From Methanofastidiosum methylothiophilum (GTDB lineage: Archaea; Methanobacteriota_B; Thermococci; Methanofastidiosales; Methanofastidiosaceae): 17,780 bases of DNA. This document shows positions 8,523-14,403 of this stretch, in pieces (position 1 is the first letter of the stretch; each line of letters starts with the position of its first letter). Below the pieces are notes generated by a model that did not search any database, was not told where the DNA came from, and saw only the letters and a program-made list of their open reading frames with translations. The stretch covers positions 1-17,780 of the forward strand of contig LNJE01000023.1 in assembly GCA_001587635.1 (NCBI GenBank), read 5' to 3'. The position numbers and the translations under genes are program-made.

Positions 8523-8833
8523 CTTCTCCTTGAAGTTTCAATTCGTATCTGTTTAACTGTTTTATTAAGATAAAGAGTATTAATTTTTTTTAGAATATAA
8601 CCCTTCTGCATTATCAATTCATTTGAATAGACGCTGTGATCAGAATATATATACAGACAATCATCGTTTATTCTTGAAGGATAAGAATGAACAGCCAGCA
8701 TTTCTCCTACTATTTGTCCCCATTCATCAGTAATTTTTTCAAGTGAAAACTCTTTNTTAATATTAAGTCTATCAAGTAAATCAGGAAGAATTGTTCTAAA
8801 ATCTGCAGCTGNNTTTCTTCTTTCATATTTCAT
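8519..8833 (-). CDS. dciA: DUF721 / DciA-type replicative helicase loader or regulator
   Basis: A 104-residue DUF721 protein. DciA proteins recruit or load the DnaB replicative helicase in bacteria lacking DnaC or DnaI. The family core is visible: ITDEWGQIVGEMLAVHSYP (about 34-52), then LYIYSDHSVYSNELIMQK and a final I-K-K-I-N helix region, with a basic tail ending SRRR. It starts with ATG overlapping the recF stop by 4 bp and its own TGA overlaps the remB start. Location between recF and gyrB is common for this family. The short length means it has the DciA core and little else. The symbol is given by family. Confidence 0.85.
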   Translation of the reverse strand: MKYERRXXAADFRTILPDLLDRLNIXKEFSLEKITDEWGQIVGEMLAVHSYPSRINDDCLYIYSDHSVYSNELIMQKGYILKKINTLYLNKTVKQIRIETSRRR

Positions 8834-9924
8834 TGNAANACTATTCCTTTATCAATATTNATTATNTTTTTTTCCAAACTNAAAAAATCAATATTTCTTG
8901 TATCNGCTATTGTAAAAATNCTCTGATTTGTNAATGCTGTCATTTCCACAAATTTTTCTTTTCTTACCTTATCNAGTTCAGAAAAAACATCATCAATTAA
9001 AATAACNGCTTTTTCATTTCTTATNTTCTCAGTAATTCTTTTCTCGGCAAATTTCATTGAAACTGATGCAATTCTTTTCTGTCCCTGAGAAGCAAATTCA
9101 GAAAAAGTTCTATCTCCGAAAGAATTTAGTATAAAATCATCCTTATGCGGACCAATTGAAGTTGAAAAACTGTTCAAATCTCTTTTAACTGANTTTTCAA
9201 CTTTAAGTAAAAAATCACTCTTTGATAANGATAAATTATCGGATTTAAATTTAAAATATGAATTATTATGATTAAATGAAAATANATCGTAAATTTCTGA
9301 AAATTCACTNTTAAAATCNTTTATAAATTCNTNTCTTTTATTAGTAATATAAACNGCNTTTTCTGAAAANGCATCATTCCANACTGATAATTCTTTTTTT
9401 ATTGTATTTTCATCTTTTCCGGATTTAAGTATATAATTTCTAAACTTCAATATTTTTTTATATTGCATGAGATTTTTAAGATATAAATCATCAAANTTTG
9501 ATATNACTCCGTCAAAATATTTACGTCTAANCTCAGGCGAAGAATCTATNATNANNATATCNTCNGGAGAAAAAATAACTGTAAGAATCTTTCCNAAAAA
9601 TTCTGAAGCAGATAATAAAATACCGTCAATTTTTCTTTTCTTTTCAAAACTCTGACCGTTAAGTATACATCCGCTTTCAAAAGCTGANTTATTTCCTTCT
9701 TCAACAATAGCTTTGCAAAAATAAGAATCACTNCCCCATTTAATTATATCTTTATCTTTTGAGTTTCTAAAAGATTTAGATCCNGATAAAATAGAGATAG
9801 CTTCAATNATATTTGTTTTTCCGCTTCCGTTATTTCCTGTAATAATATTTACAGAATCTGAAAATATTACTTTTTGATTCTCATAATTACGGAAATTTTT
9901 CAGTAAAATTTCCCTTAATATCAT
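8830..9924 (-). CDS. recF: DNA replication and repair protein RecF
   Basis: RecF is an SMC/ABC-type ATPase that helps load RecA at gapped DNA. The 364-residue protein starts MILREILLKNFRNYENQ, has Walker A GNNGSGKT (30-37), an ABC-type signature in FASQGQKRIASVSMKFAEKR, and Walker B LIDDVFSE followed by D. These are the expected features at normal length. Its ATG overlaps the dnaN stop by one base (TGATG) and its stop overlaps dciA by 4 bp, so it is translated as part of the dnaN operon. Many Ns make about a tenth of residues uncertain, but the frame is intact. Confidence 0.97.
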   Translation of the reverse strand: MILREILLKNFRNYENQKVIFSDSVNIITGNNGSGKTNXIEAISILXGSKSFRNSKDKDIIKWXSDSYFCKAIVEEGNXSAFESGCILNGQSFEKKRKIDGILLSASEFXGKILTVIFSXXDXXXIDSSPEXRRKYFDGXISXFDDLYLKNLMQYKKILKFRNYILKSGKDENTIKKELSXWNDXFSEXXVYITNKRXEFIXDFXSEFSEIYDXFSFNHNNSYFKFKSDNLXLSKSDFLLKVEXSVKRDLNSFSTSIGPHKDDFILNSFGDRTFSEFASQGQKRIASVSMKFAEKRITEXIRNEKXVILIDDVFSEXDKVRKEKFVEMTAXTNQXIFTIXDTRNIDFXSLEKXIXNIDKGIXXQ

Positions 9925-11045
9925 CAGTCTGCTTGTTTAATCTGAATNGGCATTATTACTGAAACATAATCAGCCGAATTTTCAGGAGTTATTGTAACNG
10001 GACTCATATTTCCGGTAATTGANATTTTNAANGAAATTGAATCAATCTCTCTTATTGAATCCATTAGATATTGAGAATTGATACCCAAAGAAATATCGTT
10101 TCCTGAATATTCAATATCAATAATTTCCTGAGTNTCACCTATATCCTGAAGTTTAGATTCCATNACNAGCTGATCTTTAGAAAAATTAAGAATAATTTTA
10201 TATGTAGGTTCTTTTGTAAGAATCATTACNCTTTTTAANGATTCAGTAAACTTCTTNGTATCCAATACAGAAAANGAAATAAAATCNTTCGGCATAACCT
10301 GTTTATAATTTGGAAACTGTCCGTCTATTACTCTTGATATAATATCAGTATTTCCAATTTTGAAAAAACACTGATTTTCCATTATACCTAAACGGCATGA
10401 GCCGCTCGAAAGAAGTTTATAAACCTCATTTATAGTTTTTAGAGGAATTATTACTCCGCCTTTAAAATCAATAGTTGAAGAGACTTTTGTATTTATATAA
10501 GATAGACGNCGGGAATCTGAAGCAACAGCGGCCATTTTATTATTTTCNTCAGAAATAAAAAACAAACCGTTAAAAACGGGTTTTACTGTATCGGTAGAAG
10601 CCGCAAATATAACTTTTCTAATCATGTCTTTTAATAAAACCTGATCTATTTCAATTANATTATCATTCATTTCAAAATTGATATCAGGAAAATCNCCTTT
10701 CGAAGTTCCTACAAGCTTAAGGTTTCCCTTTATCTCNTTTGACTTNGATCTGATAGAAATAGAATAAGCATCATCTATATCAAGAATAACTGATCCTTTA
10801 GGTAATTCTTTTANAACCTGACTAAGTATTTTACCGTTTGTAGTAAAAGATATATTTCCATCGGATACTGAATCAATAGTTGTTTTTAATCCNATCTCAT
10901 TATCTGTAGAAANAATTTCAACAGAATCNTTTGATACATTGAAAAGACAATTTGATAATATNGAATTTACATTTTTAATGTTTATTACTGAATCAGCAAT
11001 ATTAACAGCTTTAAGAAGCTGATCTTTATCAATTTCAATTTTCAT
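9924..11045 (-). CDS. dnaN: DNA polymerase III beta subunit (sliding clamp)
   Basis: DnaN is the dimeric ring clamp that tethers DNA polymerase III and recruits many repair proteins. The 373-residue protein has normal length and the expected three-domain pattern: the start MKIEIDKDQLLKAVNIADSV, the middle AASTDTVKPVFNGLFF with SDSXRLSY, the VIDGQFPNYKQVMP block, and a C-terminus ending in IQIKQAD. The start ATG at 11045 has AGAGGT about 7 nt upstream. The 5' leader coincides with the proposed unwinding region of oriC, so initiation and dnaN transcription share this DNA. Confidence 0.98.
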   Translation of the reverse strand: MKIEIDKDQLLKAVNIADSVINIKNVNXILSNCLFNVSXDSVEIXSTDNEXGLKTTIDSVSDGNISFTTNGKILSQVXKELPKGSVILDIDDAYSISIRXKSXEIKGNLKLVGTSKXDFPDINFEMNDNXIEIDQVLLKDMIRKVIFAASTDTVKPVFNGLFFISXENNKMAAVASDSXRLSYINTKVSSTIDFKGGVIIPLKTINEVYKLLSSGSCRLGIMENQCFFKIGNTDIISRVIDGQFPNYKQVMPXDFIXFSVLDXKKFTEXLKXVMILTKEPTYKIILNFSKDQXXMESKLQDIGXTQEIIDIEYSGNDISLGINSQYLMDSIREIDSIXXKXSITGNMSXVTITPENSADYVSVIMXIQIKQAD

Positions 11046-11082
11046 TACTAATACCTCTATATTAATATTTTTTATTAATAAT

Positions 11083-11121
11083 TAATAGCAATAGTAGTAG
11101 GTGCTGTTAATTAGTTAATAA
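11083..11121 (+). promoter_or_regulatory. Putative basal unwinding element: DnaA-trios, GC-rich linker, tandem DnaA boxes
   Basis: Reading the plus strand, positions 11083-11100 split into TAA TAG CAA TAG TAG TAG, five of six fitting the DnaA-trio rule 5'-[T/A]A[G/A]. They are followed by GGTGC (11100-11104), one of the few GC-rich spots here, and two box-like 9-mers on the opposite strand (11105-11113 and 11113-11121). On the other side is an almost pure A/T tract (11061-11085) ending at the dnaN leader. The order box, GC-rich linker, trios, AT tract matches the known basal unwinding system. Confidence 0.65.
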
Positions 11122-11263
11122 TAAAAACTACANTTCATTTTATCAGGCTTTATGAATTTTATAGTTTGTTTATAAAGTCCATATAACTAAAAAATAAAAA
11201 TGATAAATCTAAACCGAAAAAAATATGAACAAAATATCTAATTTAAAAAACAAAAACAAGGTT

Positions 11264-11291
11264 TTAATAACACAAAAAATAGTGTTATTAA
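11264..11291 (-). terminator. Hairpin after dnaA, possible terminator or inverted box pair
   Basis: TTAATAACAC (11264-11273) and GTGTTATTAA (11282-11291) form a perfect 10-bp stem with an 8-nt A-rich loop, 18 bp past the dnaA stop. On the minus strand a T-rich run (TTGTTTTTGTTTTTT) follows five bases later, as expected for an AT-rich intrinsic terminator. The same arms are two inverted copies of TTAATAACA, which also occurs at 12824-12832, so a DNA-binding role in oriC is an alternative. Confidence 0.4.
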
Positions 11292-11309
11292 GCAGTTATA
11301 AACAACTAA

Positions 11310-12665
11310 TTAACTTTTAAGTTCCGATCTTATTTCCTCAATTATTTCACGTATGTTATCATCTTCTTTTAGAAGCGATTCNATATTCTTTCTGGCGTTA
11401 ATAACAGTTGAATGATCCCTTTTTCCGAATTCTTTGCCTATTTCAATTGTTGTTAAATTTGTTAATTGTGTTGATAAGTATATTGCNATAAATCTTGGCA
11501 TAATTATACTATTATGTCTGTTCTTTGAAATTATAAGTTCCGGCGTTGTTTCATATTTANCCGCAACTTTTTCAAGAATATCANTTATGGTTATCTGNTT
11601 ATTCTGATTTTCTTCAAATAATGGCTTCANATGTGTTTTAGCCATTTCTATTGTTATTCTTTTATTCTGAAGAATGTTAGCAACGTGATTAATATTNATA
11701 AGAGATGCTTCAAGAGATCTTATATTAGATTTAATTCTTGATGCAATATAGTTTATAACTTCTTCGGAAATGTCAATTCCAAGAATTTCGGCNTTTCTTC
11801 TTAATATNGCTTCCCTNGTTTCAAGATTAGGAACTTGAATATCTGCAAGAAGACCCCCTAAAAATCTTGTTTTCAGTCTTTCGGTCAAATGAGATATTTC
11901 TTTCGGAGGTCTGTCACTTGTCAGAACAATCTGTTTTCTTTTGTTATGAAGTTCATCAAAAGTATGAAAAAACTCTTCCTGAAGCTGTATTTTGTCAGAA
12001 AGAAACTGAATATCGTCAATAAGGAGAATATCCACATATCTGAACTTCAGTTTGAACTGATGCATTGACTGATTTTTCATTGCATTTATAAATTCATTCA
12101 GAAATTGTTCTGTTTTAATGTATAAAACCTTTAAATAAGGCTTATCTTTTAGTATTTGATGACCGATTGCCTGAAGAAGATGAGTTTTTCCAACCCCTGA
12201 ATTACCATAAAGGAAAAGTGGATTATATACTCCTGCAGGATTTTTTGATACATTAAGTGCGGCCGCGTGTGCAAACTGATTATTTGCACCGATTACAAAA
12301 GTTTCAAAAGTATAATATGAGTTAAGTTCAATACTTGAACTGTTTTCTTTATCCATTTTTCTGACTTCCGTCTCAGGTTTAACTATATCTTGTTTATTTT
12401 CAATTACATTTTTATTAAGATCGTAAATGAAATTGCATAGATAATCTGTTCCTGTATTCTTTTTCAGAAGTTCATTAATAGTTTTTGAATATGAATTTGT
12501 TATATATCTCTGAGCAACATCATCCTGAACTTTTATTGTCAAAATGTTATCAGAATATTGAATAACAGAAGTATCTTTAAACCATGCATCAAAAGTTTGT
12601 TTGTTAATATTGGATTGCAGGTCATTTAAAACCATTCCCCAGAGATTCTCAGCAGAATTTAACAT
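11310..12665 (-). CDS. dnaA: Chromosomal replication initiator protein DnaA
   Basis: DnaA is the AAA+ initiator that binds oriC boxes and melts DNA. Domain I is seen at the start (ENLWGMVLNDLQ, F-D-A-W-F), Walker A in YGNSGVGKTHLLQAIGH, Walker B in DILLIDDIQFLSDK, sensor/arginine region LKTRFLGGLLADIQVP, and domain IV with the signature FGKRDHSTVINA. I chose ATG at 12665, not the upstream in-frame ATG at 12740: AGGGG lies 4 nt before it and homology begins there, giving 451 residues. In the recognition helix the residue matching E. coli His439 is Asn423 and that matching Thr435 is Ser419; the Asn codon has no ambiguous base. The gene lies between the two halves of the origin and is read toward dnaN. 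Confidence 0.98.
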   Translation of the reverse strand: MLNSAENLWGMVLNDLQSNINKQTFDAWFKDTSVIQYSDNILTIKVQDDVAQRYITNSYSKTINELLKKNTGTDYLCNFIYDLNKNVIENKQDIVKPETEVRKMDKENSSSIELNSYYTFETFVIGANNQFAHAAALNVSKNPAGVYNPLFLYGNSGVGKTHLLQAIGHQILKDKPYLKVLYIKTEQFLNEFINAMKNQSMHQFKLKFRYVDILLIDDIQFLSDKIQLQEEFFHTFDELHNKRKQIVLTSDRPPKEISHLTERLKTRFLGGLLADIQVPNLEXREXILRRXAEILGIDISEEVINYIASRIKSNIRSLEASLXNINHVANILQNKRITIEMAKTHXKPLFEENQNXQITIXDILEKVAXKYETTPELIISKNRHNSIIMPRFXAIYLSTQLTNLTTIEIGKEFGKRDHSTVINARKNXESLLKEDDNIREIIEEIRSELKS

Positions 12666-12682
12666 AATACCCCTAAAAAATA

Positions 12683-12710
12683 ACAATAGAATATCGGAAA
12701 GAATTGACAA
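12683..12710 (-). promoter_or_regulatory. Candidate dnaA promoter (TTGTCA-16 bp-TATTGT)
   Basis: On the minus strand TTGTCA (12710-12705) matches the -35 consensus at five of six bases, followed 16 bp later by TATTGT (12688-12683), four of six of the -10. The implied start would leave only a very short leader before AGGGG and the ATG at 12665. The spacing is slightly short and the -10 is weak. Confidence 0.4.
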
Positions 12711-12715
12711 TTCTT
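12699..12715. promoter_or_regulatory. Palindrome over the dnaA -35, operator-like
   Basis: AAGAATTG (12699-12706) and CAATTCTT (12708-12715) are perfect inverted arms around a single central base. The palindrome covers the candidate -35 element of dnaA, a position where a bound repressor would block RNA polymerase. The core TTGNCAA recurs in the palindrome at 12788-12802. No regulator is identified. Confidence 0.45.
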
Positions 12716-12787
12716 CCTGGAAATAAATTTCCGTGAACATTAAAAGTTGTTACGAATGATATGTTCTAATATCTCTTTCTAATTCTC

Positions 12788-12802
12788 TTTCTTGGCAAGA
12801 AA
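12788..12802. promoter_or_regulatory. Second TTGNCAA-core palindrome upstream of dnaA
   Basis: TTTCTTG (12788-12794) and CAAGAAA (12796-12802) are perfect 7-bp inverted arms around one base. The centre is 88 bp from that of the palindrome at 12699-12715 and both share the TTGNCAA core, suggesting a two-site operator. It lies beside the array of DnaA-like boxes. Confidence 0.4.
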
Positions 12803-12810
12803 TTAATTCA

Positions 12811-12864
12811 CATTGATAAGAAATTAATAACAATTGTTAATAACCTGTTGATACATGTTATTTA
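12811..12864 (-). promoter_or_regulatory. Helically phased array of five DnaA-box-like 9-mers
   Basis: On the minus strand five 9-mers run in the same direction: TAAATAACA (12864-12856), GTATCAACA (12854-12846), TTATTAACA (12843-12835), TTATTAATT (12830-12822) and TTATCAATG (12819-12811). Steps are 10, 11, 13 and 11 bp, about one helical turn each. The consensus TTAT[T/C]AACA differs from the classical TTATNCACA chiefly at position 6 (A for C). Binding by DnaA is inferred from position and similarity. Confidence 0.55.
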
Positions 12865-12876
12865 ACCAGATATTAA
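12848..12876 (+). promoter_or_regulatory. Candidate promoter of the PC4-like gene
   Basis: TTGATA (12848-12853), a 17-bp spacer, and TATTAA (12871-12876) resemble sigma-70 type elements (five of six and four of six). They sit within the DnaA-box-like array, so DnaA could influence this promoter. The ATG is about 90 bp downstream. Confidence 0.35.
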
Positions 12877-12965
12877 TGTTATTAGTTAGGAATTAATTGT
12901 TTAAATGTTGTTGATTAAAAAGANGGGTCTTATTTGTTAGGAAATCAANAAAAAATGGAGGCTTC

Positions 12966-13199
12966 ATGGGAGCAATAATNGCGGATATNAATAAAAACGC
13001 CAGAGAAATAGTAAGAATAGATGTTTCTGAATTNAAAGAAAAAGAATATATCAATATNAGAATTTGGTTTCATGATGTAGACGGNCAGACAAAACCGACT
13101 CAAAAAGGTATAGCTCTTAGTGTTGANCAGTATGAAGAACTCTTGAAGGCNGTAGAAAAAGTAGGNGAGTATATAAAGGATAAAAAAGAAAANGGATAA
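12966..13199 (+). CDS. PC4/p15-like single-stranded-DNA-binding protein
   Basis: A 77-residue protein resembling the PC4 (transcriptional coactivator p15, YdbC-like) family. The pattern REIVRIDVSE, then EYINXRIWF, then KPTQKGIALSVXQYEELL fits the family's beta-strands, KKGI turn and C-terminal helix (about 52-72), followed by a Lys/Glu-rich tail. Bacterial members bind single-stranded DNA as dimers. A strong ribosome binding site GGAGG lies 4 nt before the ATG. The gene is transcribed away from dnaA across the origin region, and its stop codon is one base from the stop of the convergent receiver-PP2C gene. A role at the origin is suggested only by location. Six to seven residues are ambiguous because of Ns. 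Confidence 0.8.
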   Translation: MGAIXADXNKNAREIVRIDVSEXKEKEYINXRIWFHDVDXQTKPTQKGIALSVXQYEELLKXVEKVXEYIKDKKEXG

Positions 13200-13200
13200 A

Positions 13201-14349
13201 TCAAAANTCAATAAACATAAATGTTAAATCATCGGATTTATCACTAAAATCGGAAAAAGCCATAACTTCATTAAGAAGCTTACTGCAAAAATCATTACCT
13301 GAAATATCNCTNTTTTTGGTTATAAATTTTGCAAGGGCTTTTTCTCCGAAATCCTCCCTGTTTTTATTTTTCATTTCAGTCAAACCGTCAGTATANAGAA
13401 TCAGACAGTCGCCTTTTTCAATTTTTACGGCTTTTTCCTCATAATAAGATTCTTCCATTATACCGACAAAAAAACCTGAGTTNGTATCNAGTGATANAAT
13501 TTTNCCNGAAGAACTGCGNTAGAGAAGGGGAAGAGTGTGACCTGCGTTAGAAAATTTTAAAATTTTCTTTTTGTTATCATAAAGAGCATAAAANGCNGAA
13601 AANTANTGTCCGTCGAACATAAACTTATAAACATCTTTATTAACAGAAGATAATAATTCCTTTGGAGATTCTGTTACNGAAGAATATACGCTGAAAATCA
13701 TTTTAGCCATAGTAACAATAAGTGCNGCNGGAATTCCATGACCGGTAACATCAGCTATNACAAAAGCNGTTTTATCTTCNTNTATTTTATAAACATCNAA
13801 AAAATCTCCNCCGATATCTTCCATNGGGAGATATTTACCGGATATTTTNGGGTAAGGGATGTGTGAAAAATCATGAGGTATAATNAACTGCTGAATTTTT
13901 TTGGCNGCTTCAAGTTCNTTTTTTATCAGCATGTTTCTTTCAAACAAGAGATCATGNGTTCTTTTCAAACGGAGCAGGGACATTGTNCGNGCTACAAGTT
14001 CTTTCTGNTTAATGGGTTTCTGAAGNAAATCATCAGCCCCAATATTCAATCCCTTTATTTTTGCATTAAGATCATCGTTTCCGGTCATCAGAACAAGAGG
14101 AATAAAGTCATTACGCTTTTTGCTTTTAATTTCCTTGATAAAGTCAATTCCGTCCATTTTAGGCATGACGGTATCTACGAATATAATGTCAAATTTTTCA
14201 GAAAGAGATCTTTCAAGACCGGATTCACCGTCTTCAGCTTCATCAACTGAAAAATTCAGTTCGGATAAAGTTTTTCTTATAACAGTTCGATTCAGCTTGC
14301 TGTCGTCTATTACCAGAATTTTTGCATTTGAAAGACTTATGTTTCGCAT
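13201..14349 (-). CDS. Response regulator with PP2C (SpoIIE/RsbU-type) phosphatase output
   Basis: The N-terminal receiver domain (about 8-128) has DD15-16, phospho-acceptor D59 (FVDTVMP), T89 and K111 (QKPI). A helical linker (about 130-157, AKKIQQ) leads to a SpoIIE-type PP2C domain with GDF (181-183), ADVTGHG (199-205), NAGH (268-271), YTDGLTE (319-325) and SDD (372-374), so the metal-binding residues appear complete. Such proteins dephosphorylate anti-anti-sigma (STAS) proteins in partner-switching pathways when the receiver is phosphorylated. No kinase, anti-sigma or STAS gene is nearby, so the partners are elsewhere. The ATG at 14349 has no close Shine-Dalgarno; a GAGGG at 14371-14367 is instead 5 nt before an in-frame ATT at 14361, a possible rare start. 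It is divergent from the radical SAM gene (54-bp gap). Confidence 0.93.
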   Translation of the reverse strand: MRNISLSNAKILVIDDSKLNRTVIRKTLSELNFSVDEAEDGESGLERSLSEKFDIIFVDTVMPKMDGIDFIKEIKSKKRNDFIPLVLMTGNDDLNAKIKGLNIGADDXLQKPIXQKELVXXTMSLLRLKRXHDLLFERNMLIKXELEXAKKIQQXIIPHDFSHIPYXKISGKYLXMEDIXGDFXDVYKIXEDKXAFXIADVTGHGIXXALIVTMAKMIFSVYSXVTESPKELLSSVNKDVYKFMFDGXXFXXFYALYDNKKKILKFSNAGHTLPLLXRSSXXKIXSXDXNSGFFVGIMEESYYEEKAVKIEKGDCLIXYTDGLTEMKNKNREDFGEKALAKFITKXXDISGNDFCSKLLNEVMAFSDFSDKSDDLTFMFIXF

Positions 14350-14403
14350 AAAAGCTTGAATTTATTCCCTCATATTGCTACATAGTTTATTTCAAAAACT
14401 AAA

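Larger units (their letters stand above)
11046..11309. other. oriC part 1: dnaA-dnaN intergenic region with DnaA boxes
   Basis: This very AT-rich 264-bp gap has no credible gene. It carries sequences close to the DnaA box TTATNCACA but with A at position 6: TTATAAACA at 11296-11304 (plus) and again at 11167-11175 (minus), TTATTAACT at 11113-11121 (minus) and TAATTAACA at 11105-11113 (minus). Together with the trio motif and the AT-rich tract next to dnaN it looks like the unwinding half of a bipartite origin, in the same relative order as in Bacillus subtilis. Confidence 0.7.
12666..12965. other. oriC part 2: intergenic region between dnaA and the PC4-like gene
   Basis: This 300-bp gap between divergent genes holds no gene I can support. 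It contains the dnaA promoter candidate, two palindromes with a TTGNCAA core, a tandem array of 9-mers resembling DnaA boxes, a forward TAATTCACA (12804-12812) that matches TTATNCACA at 8 of 9 positions, and the leader of the PC4-like gene. An 8-bp direct repeat GTTAGGAA occurs at 12885-12892 and 12936-12943. DnaA-box clusters upstream of dnaA are typical of bipartite origins. Confidence 0.65.

Noticed and set aside
12666..12740. A 25-residue N-terminal extension of DnaA from the ATG at 12740
   Set aside because: AGGGG lies 4 nt before the ATG at 12665, domain I homology starts there, and the extension overlaps the candidate promoter and palindrome.
12885..12943. Direct repeat GTTAGGAA (two copies) as an iteron
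   Set aside because: Only two 8-bp copies 51 bp apart in AT-rich DNA; chance is plausible.
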